A stretch of 64,000 nt of DNA from Sulfurospirillum cavolei (GTDB lineage: Bacteria > Campylobacterota > Campylobacteria > Campylobacterales > Sulfurospirillaceae): NCBI RefSeq assembly GCF_001548055.1, contig NZ_AP014724.1, forward strand, positions 2,046,001 to 2,110,000, written 5' to 3'. The translations under genes and the position numbers were made by a program. Shown here piece after piece: positions 19,652 through 28,892 of the stretch; position 1 is the first letter of the stretch, and each line of letters starts with the position of its first letter. The notes under the pieces were generated by a model that saw nothing but the letters and a program-made list of their open reading frames with translations, was not told the DNA's origin and made no database searches.

Positions 19652-21004
19652 TTATTTAAGCATGATGTCGATGCCGTAAAGTTCAGGCCAAAGCGTGAAA
19701 AGAATCATGACGCAAATTTGCAATACGATAAACGGTACGACGCCTTTGTAGATATCCATCGTCGTCACGCACGAAGGTGCTACGCCGCGCAAAAAGAAAA
19801 GGCTGAAACCAAAAGGCGGCGTTAAAAACGACGTCTGTAAATTTAAGGCGATCAACAAGGCATACCAAACGGGATTGAGTCCTATAGCAGCGGCAATCGG
19901 TGCTAAAATCGGAACGATAATATAGGATATTTCGACAAAATCGATAAAAAAGCCCAATGCCATAATCGCGAGCATCGAAACCACGATAAAACCCCATTTA
20001 TCGCCCGGTAAGCTTCGCATCGCCGCTTCGACGATCTCGTCGCCTCCGGTATACGAAAAGACCATCGAAAAAGCCGTCGCTCCGATCAAAATGGCAAAAA
20101 CCATCGCCGTAGCGCGTACCGTTTCCAAAGAGGCTTCTTGAACCATTTTAAACGAAAACGATCGGTATACCCATGCTAAAACCATCGCACCGATACATCC
20201 TACCGCCGACGATTCGGTGGGTGTCGCGATTCCTTCGAAAATGGAGCCTAGCACCAAAACGATTAAAATTAAAGGCGGCAAAATTGCCTTAAACGCACTC
20301 ACAATTTGACGACGTTTGCTCTCTTTAATTTCATGACGCGGAATCGCAGGAGCCGCTTCTTTATTAAAAAAAGCCGTTACTGCGATATACGCGACGTAAA
20401 CGCCTACCAACGTCAAGCCAGGTCCCAACGCACCCTCAAAAAGATCGCCGACAGGTTGTTGAAAAACGTCCCCCAAAATAATCAATACCACCGAAGGCGG
20501 AATAATTTGTCCTAGCGTTCCCGAAGCGCAAATCGTGCCGCATGCCAACGATTTTGAATAGTTGTATTTGAGCATGACCGGTAACGAAATGACGCCCATC
20601 GCCACAACGCTTGCTCCGACGACGCCGGTTGAAGCGGCCAAAAGTGCACCGACCAAAACGGTACTGATTGCTATGCCGCCTCGAACTTCGCCGAATAAAA
20701 AGCCCATCGCTTCCAGCAACCGTTCGGCTAAACGCGATTTTTGCAGAATAATACCCATCAAAATAAACATCGGAACGGAGATCAAAATCGCATTTTCCAT
20801 GATCGACCAAATACGATGCGGCATAAACGCGAACAGATGCGCACCGATTTGCAGCCCTTCCATGAGACCTCCACCGTCTCCCAACGACTCGACGATACCG
20901 GCAATCAAACCGAATACGACCGAAATCGCTCCGAACGTAAACGCTACGGGAAATCCTAAAAGAAGCATCGACATACCGACGAAAAACATAATAATCCCGA
21001 TCAT
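19652..21004 (-). CDS. dctM: TRAP transporter large permease DctM
   Basis: 450 residues, eleven to twelve membrane segments. This is the DctM subunit that carries the substrate path of tripartite ATP-independent periplasmic transporters, driven by the Na+ or H+ gradient. Typical features are the opening MFFVGMSMLLLGFPVAFTFG, GVVGASVVAMGVISLPVML, ASGTLGQIIPPSVVLIILGD and NLQTSFLTPPFGFSLFFLRG. It is slightly longer than many homologues because of an extended cytoplasmic/loop region near residues 40–70. It overlaps dctQ by 4 bp. Confidence 0.95.
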   Translation of the reverse strand: MIGIIMFFVGMSMLLLGFPVAFTFGAISVVFGLIAGIVESLGDGGGLMEGLQIGAHLFAFMPHRIWSIMENAILISVPMFILMGIILQKSRLAERLLEAMGFLFGEVRGGIAISTVLVGALLAASTGVVGASVVAMGVISLPVMLKYNYSKSLACGTICASGTLGQIIPPSVVLIILGDVFQQPVGDLFEGALGPGLTLVGVYVAYIAVTAFFNKEAAPAIPRHEIKESKRRQIVSAFKAILPPLILIVLVLGSIFEGIATPTESSAVGCIGAMVLAWVYRSFSFKMVQEASLETVRATAMVFAILIGATAFSMVFSYTGGDEIVEAAMRSLPGDKWGFIVVSMLAIMALGFFIDFVEISYIIVPILAPIAAAIGLNPVWYALLIALNLQTSFLTPPFGFSLFFLRGVAPSCVTTMDIYKGVVPFIVLQICVMILFTLWPELYGIDIMLK

Positions 21005-21537
21005 AACGTCTCCTTCGGCTGTGCGTTTGCGTGGCGAAGTCCCTTATAAACCGCGATATTTTTAACGATAAACCCGATTTCCATCAGCAGTAAAACGGCA
21101 AAAGAAAATGGAATAAATGCTTTTAAAATCCACCGCTGCGTTAACCCTCCCGGAGCACTGCTCACTTCATGCGAAACGTACGCTTCGCTCACGAAACCGA
21201 GTGAGCTAAACATCACTAAAAGAGCAATCGGCGTTATAAACAAAACGGCACCGATAATATTAACCGCGGCTTGACGACGTTCGCTCCATTTGGCATAAAG
21301 CACGTCGACGCGTACATGTGAGTCTTCCATCAGCGCGTAAGACATACCGAGCAGGAAAATGACCGAAAAAAGATGCCACTCCAATTCCTGTAGTGCAATC
21401 GAACCGCTTTTAAACGCATAGCGCATGCACACGTCGTAGAAAATATTGAGCATCATCACGATCATTAAAAAAGCGCACACATACCCGATCATGCGGCTCA
21501 ACGCATCAAACCATTTCTCAATTCTTAAAAGCATCAC
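21001..21537 (-). CDS. dctQ: TRAP transporter small permease DctQ
   Basis: 178 residues with four predicted membrane segments. The characteristic DctQ block LQELEWHLFSVIFLLGMSYA followed by DSHVRVDVLY is present. DctQ forms the membrane complex with DctM. It is separated from dctP by 220 bp containing several hairpins, so its translation level may differ from that of the binding protein. Confidence 0.93.
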   Translation of the reverse strand: MMLLRIEKWFDALSRMIGYVCAFLMIVMMLNIFYDVCMRYAFKSGSIALQELEWHLFSVIFLLGMSYALMEDSHVRVDVLYAKWSERRQAAVNIIGAVLFITPIALLVMFSSLGFVSEAYVSHEVSSAPGGLTQRWILKAFIPFSFAVLLLMEIGFIVKNIAVYKGLRHANAQPKETL

Positions 21538-21573
21538 CCTACCATCCTCTTTTCTTCTGTGGATTTTTTAATA

Positions 21574-21622
21574 GAGTTCTTACAGAACTCTTGACATGTC
21601 TTTAAAGCAAAGCTCTAAAGAC
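21574..21622 (-). other. Two adjacent hairpins in the dctP–dctQ spacer
   Basis: GAGTTCT-tac-AGAACTC (21574–21590) and an 11-bp stem made from 21598–21608 and 21612–21622, which is continuous with one G-U pair on the minus-strand RNA. Neither has a T-run on the minus strand. They stand between the dctP stop and the dctQ start and may stabilise or separate the two messages. Confidence 0.6.
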
Positions 21623-21678
21623 TACGTTAAACACTGCGTTTTCTTCGGCGCAAAGCCCACGCACCTTGGGTGCTTTTT

Positions 21679-21706
21679 CTTCTTGCAAAATGCATTTTGC
21701 AAGAAG
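21679..21706. repeat. 28-bp perfect palindrome downstream of dctP
   Basis: Every base from 21679 to 21706 is part of a perfect inverted repeat centred on TGCA (arms CTTCTTGCAAAATG). In RNA it gives a 12-bp stem with a 4-nt loop, 51 bases beyond the dctP stop. On the minus strand it is followed by A-rich sequence, so it looks like a 3'-end stabiliser rather than a terminator. Confidence 0.75.
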
Positions 21707-21757
21707 TCTAATTTCATCATTTGATGCGATCTTTGACGCAAAGCGATTCTATAACGG

Positions 21758-22828
21758 CTATTGATTGTCGCGAATATACGCGTACTCGCCGATCAAAGTC
21801 CACGCTCTTGCTTTTTGCATGTAAGCACGTTGCGACTCGACGATTTTTTTGAACTCCTGATTTTTGGAAGACTCTTCGGCAATCAATTCGGCATTGGCTT
21901 GACGCATCGCATCCATCACGGGTTTGGGAAACGTCTTAATTTTAATATTCGGATACTCCGTTTTCATTCGATCCCATGCCGCGGCGTTCATATCGGCATT
22001 TTGGATTAACATGTCATACGCCGCCAAGCGCATCGCCGCTTTTAAAATCGCCTTATTTTTCGGAGAAAGCGCATCGAATTTGGCTTTGTTGACGATAAAT
22101 TGAAGTTCCGTTGCGGGTTCATGCCAGCCGGTATAATAATACGGAGCGATTTGATGAAATCCCATACTCATATCCATCGAAGGTCCCACCCATTCCAATG
22201 CATCAATCGTTCCGCGCTCCAAGGAAGTGTACAGTTCGCTCGGGGCAATGTTGGTCACCGCACAGCCCAATTTGGCGAAAATCTCTCCCGCAAAGCCGGG
22301 AATACGCATCTTAAGCCCTTTCAAATCTTCCAAACTGCGAATCTCTTTCCGAAACCAACCGCCCATCTGCATGCCCGTATTGCCGCCCGGAAAAGAGTAA
22401 ACACCGTGCTTAGCGTAGGCTTTTTGCATCCATTCCATACCTTCACCGCGGTAAAACCATGCGTATTGCTCGAGGGCATTCATGCCAAAAGGCATCGTCG
22501 TAAAAAGCAGCAACACCGGATCACGCCCTTTCCAATAATACGACGCGGAATGCGCCATCTCGTACTGACCGAGCTTCACCGCATCCAAGACGCCAAATGC
22601 CGCTTTATGTTTGGACACGTCGTCAATTTTAATCTTGAACTCTCCGCCGCTCATCTGCTCGACCATCGTTACCATATTTTCAACGGTATCGGTAAAAGGA
22701 GGAAACACCTTGCTCCACGACGTTGCCAACTTCCACGTAACCGTGTCGCTAGACGCATGCGCGCCCAGTGCGAAAAGAAGGGAAAAAAGACTACATGTAA
22801 GAATCGATCGTATCGTTTGCGTGAACAT
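21758..22828 (-). CDS. dctP: TRAP transporter periplasmic binding protein, 2-oxoacid/lactate type
   Basis: 356 residues with a signal peptide (cleavage near AHA-SS, 23–27). The mature part carries the signature of TakP-like binders: FPGGNTGMQMGGWFRKEI, LKGLKMRIPGFAGEIFAKLG and IDALEWVGP. Residues Q154, R175, E212 and W213 occupy the places that bind the 2-oxo or 2-hydroxy carboxylate and its cation in the Rhodobacter TakP and Thermus lactate-binding structures. This points to pyruvate/2-oxoacids or lactate rather than C4-dicarboxylates. It is the first transporter gene, 17 bp downstream of the response regulator, with AAAAGG before the ATG. Confidence 0.9.
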   Translation of the reverse strand: MFTQTIRSILTCSLFSLLFALGAHASSDTVTWKLATSWSKVFPPFTDTVENMVTMVEQMSGGEFKIKIDDVSKHKAAFGVLDAVKLGQYEMAHSASYYWKGRDPVLLLFTTMPFGMNALEQYAWFYRGEGMEWMQKAYAKHGVYSFPGGNTGMQMGGWFRKEIRSLEDLKGLKMRIPGFAGEIFAKLGCAVTNIAPSELYTSLERGTIDALEWVGPSMDMSMGFHQIAPYYYTGWHEPATELQFIVNKAKFDALSPKNKAILKAAMRLAAYDMLIQNADMNAAAWDRMKTEYPNIKIKTFPKPVMDAMRQANAELIAEESSKNQEFKKIVESQRAYMQKARAWTLIGEYAYIRDNQ

Positions 22829-22845
22829 TGTTTACCTTTTCAAGT

Positions 22846-23487
22846 CTAATAGCGTAAAATATACCCGACGTCTACCACGGTTTCGATGCATTCAAACGGG
22901 AGCTTTTTACGTACGCGGCGCATTAAAGAGCGAATCGAGTCTAAACTCGTAAAATTGCCCTCCCATACCATCGCTTGAATTTTATCGAACGTTACGACTT
23001 TGCCTTTTTCGCTAATCAACAAATTGAGCAGCAATTTTTCTTTACGCGATAAATGCTCTTCATGTTCGCCGATGCGAAGTAAACTCGACTTAAAATCAAA
23101 ACAGCACGCTTCGCCTAAATTGACGATATCGTGGCGAATATTGCAAAATTTTTCGATTTTAATTTCCAGCTCGTCGATAAAAAACGGCTTTTTCAAAAAA
23201 TCGTTGCATCCGAAATTGTATGCATCTTTAATCACTTCCAGTTCGATGCTGGAGCTGATGATAATGACCGGCGTTTCACGGTAAAAGTCACGAATTTTTT
23301 TCAAAAGCTCAATGCCGTCGAGGTTGGGAACGTTAATATCCAAAATAAAGCACATGTAACCGCTGTCTAAGGTCTCGTATGCTTTTTTACCGTCCAAAAA
23401 TGCATCGACGCGATAGCCCTTGGCTTCTAAACGTTTGACGATCGTCGCGTTTAAGCGCGCATTGTCTTCCAGCAATAAAATTTTCAC
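22846..23487 (-). CDS. OmpR-family response regulator of the TRAP/lactate cluster
   Basis: 213 residues. The receiver domain has E7, D8, phospho-acceptor D50 (CFILDINVPN) and the conserved Lys in NDFLKKPF. The C-terminal domain (about 125–213) is a winged helix (LSRKEKLLLNLL, LDSIRSLMRRVRKKL) of the short Campylobacterota OmpR type. The start is GTG at 23487 with AAAGGAGG 5 nt upstream; a TTG at 23505 is in frame but lacks support. It is encoded between its probable partner kinase and dctP, so it most likely controls the transporter. Confidence 0.9.
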   Translation of the reverse strand: MKILLLEDNARLNATIVKRLEAKGYRVDAFLDGKKAYETLDSGYMCFILDINVPNLDGIELLKKIRDFYRETPVIIISSSIELEVIKDAYNFGCNDFLKKPFFIDELEIKIEKFCNIRHDIVNLGEACCFDFKSSLLRIGEHEEHLSRKEKLLLNLLISEKGKVVTFDKIQAMVWEGNFTSLDSIRSLMRRVRKKLPFECIETVVDVGYILRY

Positions 23488-23497
23488 GTTTCCTCCT

Positions 23498-25678
23498 TTA
23501 TGCAACGCTATTGGGAACGCTTAGCGTAAATTCGACGCCTTGGGTGCCGAGATTGTGAACACGAATACTTCCGCCCATTTTATCTTCGATAATCATCTTT
23601 GCCATATACAACCCCAGTCCCGTACCGTTTTTACTCGTCGTAAAATAAGGATCAAAAATAAAGCCGATAATTTTTTCGGGAATCGACCCGCCGTCATCGC
23701 CCACGATCAGTTTTGTCGAAGAAGCGTCTTGATCCAACGCGATTCTAATATGTTCACCTTTGCGTGTTTTCAACAGTTTATTTTTCGCATTGTTGATAAT
23801 GTTTAAAAGCACTTGTTTAAATTCGTTTTCGTATCCGTAGACGGGATAACTTTTGGTATCTTTACGATACTCGACTTTGAGTTCGATATGTGCGTAAAAA
23901 ATTTGGCGTCCGATAATCTCCAAAACTTCCAAAAGTGCCTTTTTGGCACAAAAGAGCGTTTTTTTAGTCGAAGGTTTTAAAAAGTTGCGAAAATCTTTCA
24001 ATGTCTGCGACATGTACTGAATTTGAACGATCGAATCATGCACGAACGCTTTCATTTTACTCTGATCCATTTCGCCTTGATTAAAACAAAACTCCATATC
24101 CTGCATGATCGCCGAAAGCTCAACCAAAGGTTCGTTCCATTGATGCGCTACGCCCGCGATCATTTCTCCCATCTCGGTTAATTTGGATTGCTGAATCAAA
24201 AACTGCTGGTGCTGCGTCCGCTCGGTAATATCGTCCATCACGCATACGATACCGCCAACGCTTCCGTCGATATTGGAATAAACCGCCTTATTTAATACAA
24301 AAACTCTAGGCCGTTTTTTAGGGAAATGCAGCGTCAACTCAAACGTCTCGGCACCTTTATTTGCTAAAAGATCGAGATCGTTTTTACGACGCTCGGTTGC
24401 CCAATCGTGCGGGAAAAAATCGAAAACGGTTTTCCCTAAAATCTCCTCTTTGCTTTGATCGTATAAAGTAGCGAACGCCTGATTCGTACCGATATACTCG
24501 CCTTTGACGTTGGTATAATAAATAGGATTGGGGATCGTATCTAAAAGGACACGGATAAATTCGAGCTGATTTTTAAGGGCAAGTTCGCTTTGGCGACGCA
24601 TACGAACGTTTTGCGTTAAAAAAAGCACGACCATGCTAATCGCGCTTAAGAGTGCCGCAAAGAGCCAAATATAGTGTTTATACTCCTCGTAAAACGAAAA
24701 CGGCTTATTGATCATCTCATAATATTTGATTTCCGGAGTAATTTTTAAACGATGTTCCAACAACTCTTTATAGTCAAAAATATAGCGGTTCGGACTGGTC
24801 TCGATAATAGGAATTTGATTGGGATTTTTTCCCGCTAAAATTTGCTTCACAATTTTTGATGCGGCTTGGGCTTGTGCGGTCGCACTGGTCAAAAAGCCGC
24901 CGACGATCCCGTCGTCCAAATAAAAATCCCATAAGCCGTAAATCGGAATGTTCGTAATTTTTCGAATCTGTTGCAGGTTTTCTTTGTAGGTAAAAAACTT
25001 TCCCGTTTTATCTTTATAAAGTAAAACCCATAAAATAGCACTGTTGGGAGAGAGCTCACGTGTCTTTTGCTCAATCTCTTCCATATCCATGCTATCGATA
25101 TATTCTATCGTCGTTTTACCTTCATACCGCGGTACGATAGCATCGATTTGATGCTTAATCGCTTCTCCGGTCGTCGTGCGCTCGTTAATAATTAAGATTT
25201 TATCCAAACGCGGTTGATTGGCTAGAATTAAATCGATATTTTTTTCGATATCGACGTTTTCAACGACGCCGCTGACCCAATCGATATTCTGAATCAAAGA
25301 AGGTTCAAAATTGTTAATTCCCAAAAAGACGACCGGAATAGCTTTAAAAAGCTCGTGATAATGTTCTCTGACAAAATCCAACGCAGCATTATCCGCAACG
25401 ATCACGACATCAAATTTATAGTGTTTAAACCGTTCTTTATAATAAGCGTAGAACGTTTGAAGGTACGAAGACGTATCGTTTCGCTTCGTATCCATATAAA
25501 CCGTCGAGAGAAAAATATTCTCTTTTTCCGAAAAATTTTGTTCGATAACGCTTGAAATCGCATCGCTCCACTTATACCCTTTATGGTACGACTGAATCAG
25601 TAAAATATCTTTAGGCGGCGAAGGATTAGCAAAAACAAACGTAGTGAATAAACAGAGAAAAAAAAGAATTTTTTTCAT
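23498..25678 (-). CDS. Sensor histidine kinase with periplasmic ABC-binding-protein-like domain
   Basis: 726 residues. A signal peptide or first membrane segment (1–18) is followed by a periplasmic region of about 300 residues that begins DILLIQSYHKGYKWSDAI and resembles the ABC substrate-binding-like domain (PF04392 type). A membrane segment follows near 335–357, then a PAS domain (LLDTIPNPIYYTNVKGEYIG) and a kinase core with H512 in GVAHQWNEPL and the ATPase box GTGLGLYMAK. The HQWN box places it with the HisKA variant common in Campylobacterota. It probably senses the transported carboxylate directly. The ATG at 25678 is preferred over GTG 25684; the ribosome-binding site is weak for both. 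Confidence 0.88.
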   Translation of the reverse strand: MKKILFFLCLFTTFVFANPSPPKDILLIQSYHKGYKWSDAISSVIEQNFSEKENIFLSTVYMDTKRNDTSSYLQTFYAYYKERFKHYKFDVVIVADNAALDFVREHYHELFKAIPVVFLGINNFEPSLIQNIDWVSGVVENVDIEKNIDLILANQPRLDKILIINERTTTGEAIKHQIDAIVPRYEGKTTIEYIDSMDMEEIEQKTRELSPNSAILWVLLYKDKTGKFFTYKENLQQIRKITNIPIYGLWDFYLDDGIVGGFLTSATAQAQAASKIVKQILAGKNPNQIPIIETSPNRYIFDYKELLEHRLKITPEIKYYEMINKPFSFYEEYKHYIWLFAALLSAISMVVLFLTQNVRMRRQSELALKNQLEFIRVLLDTIPNPIYYTNVKGEYIGTNQAFATLYDQSKEEILGKTVFDFFPHDWATERRKNDLDLLANKGAETFELTLHFPKKRPRVFVLNKAVYSNIDGSVGGIVCVMDDITERTQHQQFLIQQSKLTEMGEMIAGVAHQWNEPLVELSAIMQDMEFCFNQGEMDQSKMKAFVHDSIVQIQYMSQTLKDFRNFLKPSTKKTLFCAKKALLEVLEIIGRQIFYAHIELKVEYRKDTKSYPVYGYENEFKQVLLNIINNAKNKLLKTRKGEHIRIALDQDASSTKLIVGDDGGSIPEKIIGFIFDPYFTTSKNGTGLGLYMAKMIIEDKMGGSIRVHNLGTQGVEFTLSVPNSVA

Positions 25679-25693
25679 ACGCACGAACGATCG

Positions 25694-25954
25694 TTACAGA
25701 ATGAAAAAATTGTGAGGAGTCTTTAAAATGGCACTGTGCTCGGCAATAGCCTCTTCCGCCATATTGTAACGTTCATTAAAAATGGGGTGGTGAAATTGTA
25801 CTTCATCATTCAGAATTTCAAAAACCATCGTCTCATAAACGACTTTTTGGGCATCTCCTTCGAAAAACGAATGCCTGACGTTCATACTGATCGTCGAAAC
25901 CAAAAACTCCCTATTGTCAAGTTTCAAAATATTTTTTAACGCAACTTCTTGCAT
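25694..25954 (-). CDS. Small protein of unknown function upstream of the sensor kinase
   Basis: 86 residues, no signal peptide or membrane segment, slightly acidic, with NVRHSFFEGDAQKVVYETMV and FHHPIFNERYNMAEEA. No family is recognised. It ends 15 bp before the kinase start and is probably co-transcribed, so it may belong to the same sensory unit. Its frame is clean and uses ordinary codons, but there is no further evidence of function. A shorter start at the internal Met24 is possible. Confidence 0.6.
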   Translation of the reverse strand: MQEVALKNILKLDNREFLVSTISMNVRHSFFEGDAQKVVYETMVFEILNDEVQFHHPIFNERYNMAEEAIAEHSAILKTPHNFFIL

Positions 25955-26051
25955 AGAATCATCCTTACATGCATTAAACGTATCGTTTGCAAAAGAGTAA
26001 CATAACTAAACATTGGATTTACTAAAAAGAGAAAGTTAGATCAAAAGAAGA

Positions 26052-26136
26052 TGGTGCGGACGGGGGGATTTGAACCCCCACACACGTAGTGCGCTACCAC
26101 CTCAAGGTAGTGTGTCTACCGTTCCACCACGTCCGC
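26052..26136 (-). tRNA. tRNA-Leu (anticodon GAG)
   Basis: 85 nt including an encoded CCA. The acceptor stem is GCGGACG/CGTCCGC, the anticodon stem CTACC/GGTAG with loop TTGAGGT giving anticodon GAG (reads CUC/CUU). There is a long variable arm, as expected for a class II tRNA, and a T-arm with GGTTCAAATCC. It stands alone between the two-component cluster and the atpE terminator. Confidence 0.95.
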
Positions 26137-26144
26137 AAAGAAGA

Positions 26145-26170
26145 AACGAAGAGAAATATTTCTCTTCGTT
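26145..26170 (-). terminator. Terminator of atpE
   Basis: A 26-bp perfect palindrome with arms AACGAAGAGAAAT, starting 15 bases beyond the atpE stop. On the minus strand it is followed by TTCTTCTTT. It separates atpE from the tRNA gene 9 bases further on. Confidence 0.8.
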
Positions 26171-26184
26171 AAAAAGCACGGCTA

Positions 26185-26502
26185 TTAACCGATAAAGTTT
26201 GTTTTTCCAAGAATAATAAAAGCGATAACAAGTGCATAAATAACTTGTGCTTCGATCATTGCAAGTGCAATAAACATTGTCGTAGAAAGTTTGCTTCCAA
26301 GACCTGGATTTCTTGCAGTACCTGAAATTGCCGCTGCTGCAGTATTTCCCATACCGATAGCACCACCGAGTGCTGCCAAACCGACCAAGAAGCCGACACC
26401 TAAAACCGCATAAGAAGCAACAACGTCGCTTAATGCTTTTGCATCATCCGCAGCAAATGCAAAAGAAGCAAATGCTACCATTAAAAAAAGAATCTTTTTC
26501 AT
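26185..26502 (-). CDS. atpE: F0F1 ATP synthase subunit c
   Basis: 105 residues. Two membrane helices form the rotor-ring subunit. An extra N-terminal leader that looks like a signal peptide (MKKILFLMVAFASFAFA) is common in Campylobacterota. The helix-1 glycine motif GLAALGGAIGMG and polar loop ARNPG are present, and E84 in ALAMIEAQVIYA is the ion-binding carboxylate. The Gln and Glu-Ser/Thr pattern of Na+-binding rings is absent, so a proton ring is expected. It is monocistronic, away from other atp genes, as in related species. Confidence 0.96.
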   Translation of the reverse strand: MKKILFLMVAFASFAFAADDAKALSDVVASYAVLGVGFLVGLAALGGAIGMGNTAAAAISGTARNPGLGSKLSTTMFIALAMIEAQVIYALVIAFIILGKTNFIG

Positions 26503-26569
26503 AAGATTTCTCCTGATTGTATTTCAAAGTCGGTTCGGATATACCCCTACTTTCCACTTTGTGAGCGAG

Positions 26570-26575
26570 ATTATA
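26570..26575 (-). promoter_or_regulatory. -10 box of the atpE promoter
   Basis: A perfect TATAAT on the minus strand, about 70 bases before the atpE ATG, in the 103-base gap between pnp and atpE. It gives a leader of about 60 nt ending in CAGGAGAAATCTT. Confidence 0.65.
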
Positions 26576-26605
26576 GCCGCCTAATTGTTAAAAACCCATT
26601 AAAAG

Positions 26606-28852
26606 CTATCGGATAAGCTCTAATTCTATTTTATTTCCCGTCTGTTTCAAAATCTTAACGCGTACTTTTTGCTCAAGCGCAAGATAATCGCTGACTTTTT
26701 CGACGCGATGATCGGCTATTTTTGAGACATGTAATAATCCGTCAATACCGCCCGGCAGTTCAACGAAAGCACCGAAGTCTACGATGCGTTTGACCGTACC
26801 GTCTACGATTTCGTCTTGTACGAATGTCGGAATCGGCTTTTCTTCTCTTGGAGCACCGTGACGATCGTTGCGATCTCGACCGTGCCCGCCGCCGCGTCCA
26901 CCGAAGGAAGGTTTATTGGTAATTTTAATAATATGCTCTTTTGCGGCATCGACGTTTGTTTTATTTTCGCCCGCAATTTTAACTTCGCCTTTTTCGCGAT
27001 CTAAATCGATTGAAACCTCAAATTTTTCGATAATTTCTTTAATAGTCTTACCTGCTTGCCCGATAATATCGACAATTTTCGAAGGGTCAACGCTAAAAAG
27101 TTCTAATTTCGGCAAGATTGCGTTATTGACGACGATTTCACGACTGGCTGCTTCCATAAGGCCTAAAATATGAGCTCGCCCCTCTTTAGCTTGAAATAAC
27201 GCTTCTTTCAGAACATCACGAGAAATACCGCCTAATTTAATGTCCATTTGAAGTGCCGTAATACCGTCTCTCGTACCCGCCACTTTAAAATCCATATCGC
27301 CGTCATGATCTTCTAAGCCCATAATATCGCTTAAAACGGCATGTTTATCACCTTCAAACACGAGTCCCATCGCAATACCGGCGACTAATTTTTCAATTTC
27401 GACGCCGGCAGCTTTTAATGCCAATGCGCCACCGCAAACCGTCGCCATAGAAGAAGAACCGTTAGATTCTAGAATTTCGGAAACCAAACGAATCGTTTGT
27501 AAGCGATTGATGGAAACAACCGGTTCGAGTGCGCGACGTGCCAAATTACCGTGTCCTAATTCCCTCCGTCCCGGTGCACGAAGCGGTGAAGCTTCGCCGA
27601 CGGAAAATCCCGGAAAATTATAATTGACCATAAACGTATCGCTCACACTGTTCTTTTCCGTTAAAAGGTCGTACATTTGAGCGTCTTTATCGTTACCGAG
27701 CGTTGCGATAACTAAGGCTTGCGTTTGTCCACGCGTAAAAAGGCATGAACCGTGTGCTAAAGGTAAAAGGTTTGTTTCAATACTAATCGGTCTAATTTCA
27801 TTTAATTTTCTACCGTCCGCTCGCACGCGTTTTTCAACGATCATTTCACGTACGACGCGTTTTTTATAGGCCCCTAAAACGCTTTCGACCAATTCCTTAC
27901 TCCAGTTCTCAAGTGCCGCCGTATCGTCTTTTAAGATTTTATCGACGATTTTACCGAGTTCACTGGCACGTTCGCTTTTTGCCATTTGTAAAATTGCATG
28001 GGAAACTTCTTCTTTATAAAATTCATCAATATAAGCAAAGATAGAATCGCTTTCCAAATCTGTTTTATAATCCAAAAGCGCATCTTCCTTCTTAAGCGGC
28101 GTAAAAACGTTTTCATAGATCGTCGTCGCTTCGGTAATAGCACTTTGTGCTTTATCGATCGCCGCTAAAATGGCTTCTTCGTCAAACTCGTTCACGGATT
28201 GTTTGGCAATAACACTTTGTGCAAGCGTAGGGTCTAACATCGGGTCGATTGCCATAACCGGAAGCGTCGTCGTTTCCATAGAAGCGATCGCACGCATTTC
28301 GATCATCAAAAGCTCTTCTTTGGTTCCGGCAACGTAAAGATCCAAACGACTGTTTTTTAATGCGGAATTCGCAGGATTCACGACATATTGTCCGTCAACG
28401 TAACCGATTCTCACGCCGGCAACCGCTTTATTAACGGGGATATCGGAAAGATACAATGCAGCACTTGCGGCATTAAGCGCGGCAACTTGTAAATCAACTT
28501 CGGGATCGCAACTCAGTACGAATACGACGATTTGCGTCGGATAAGCATACCCCTTCGGGAAAAGAGGACGTAAACTTCGATCGATAATACGAGATGTTAG
28601 CGTTTCAAAATCGCCGGGCTTGGTCTCTCTTTTAACGTAACCTCCGGGAATTTTACCGACGGCATATGTTTTTTCAACGTATTGAACGGTAAGAGGAACA
28701 AAATTTTCTGCAACTTGCGTATCGTCTCTTGCGACGGTTGCTAAAATAACCGTATTTTTGATACGCAACAACGCCGCACCTGCCGCTTGTTTTGCAACTT
28801 TACCGATGTCGTACGTCTCTTCTTGGTTGTTCACTTTAAATGTATATTCCAC
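26606..28852 (-). CDS. pnp: Polyribonucleotide nucleotidyltransferase (PNPase)
   Basis: A 3'-5' phosphorolytic exoribonuclease of mRNA decay; 748 residues from a GTG start at 28852. The GTG has AAGGAG 7 nt upstream and gives the family N-terminus (M/V)[14 protein letters not shown]; a longer frame to 28927 has no support. Two RNase PH domains flank an all-helical domain; the second carries [20 protein letters not shown] and [14 protein letters not shown]-type residues. KH (about 555–620) and S1 ([20 protein letters not shown]) domains follow. A glycine/arginine/histidine-rich linker ([20 protein letters not shown]) joins KH to S1. lptD lies 40 bp upstream. Confidence 0.95.
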   Translation of the reverse strand: MEYTFKVNNQEETYDIGKVAKQAAGAALLRIKNTVILATVARDDTQVAENFVPLTVQYVEKTYAVGKIPGGYVKRETKPGDFETLTSRIIDRSLRPLFPKGYAYPTQIVVFVLSCDPEVDLQVAALNAASAALYLSDIPVNKAVAGVRIGYVDGQYVVNPANSALKNSRLDLYVAGTKEELLMIEMRAIASMETTTLPVMAIDPMLDPTLAQSVIAKQSVNEFDEEAILAAIDKAQSAITEATTIYENVFTPLKKEDALLDYKTDLESDSIFAYIDEFYKEEVSHAILQMAKSERASELGKIVDKILKDDTAALENWSKELVESVLGAYKKRVVREMIVEKRVRADGRKLNEIRPISIETNLLPLAHGSCLFTRGQTQALVIATLGNDKDAQMYDLLTEKNSVSDTFMVNYNFPGFSVGEASPLRAPGRRELGHGNLARRALEPVVSINRLQTIRLVSEILESNGSSSMATVCGGALALKAAGVEIEKLVAGIAMGLVFEGDKHAVLSDIMGLEDHDGDMDFKVAGTRDGITALQMDIKLGGISRDVLKEALFQAKEGRAHILGLMEAASREIVVNNAILPKLELFSVDPSKIVDIIGQAGKTIKEIIEKFEVSIDLDREKGEVKIAGENKTNVDAAKEHIIKITNKPSFGGRGGGHGRDRNDRHGAPREEKPIPTFVQDEIVDGTVKRIVDFGAFVELPGGIDGLLHVSKIADHRVEKVSDYLALEQKVRVKILKQTGNKIELELIR

Positions 28853-28892
28853 GCTTTTGCTCCTTAATTGTGTTCCTATTAATTTTTCATAC

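Noticed and set aside
22100-22849. 249-codon open frame on the plus strand opposite dctP
   Set aside because: Antisense to dctP, Arg/His-rich translation with no domain pattern; shadow frame.
26052-26170. tRNA-Leu as an integration site with the adjacent palindrome as an attachment site
   Set aside because: No integrase, no repeat of the tRNA 3' end nearby, and the palindrome fits the atpE terminator.
26185-26502. Sodium-type ATP synthase c ring
   Set aside because: The Gln and Glu-Ser/Thr signature of Na+ rings is absent; E84 is followed by Ala, so a proton ring is expected.
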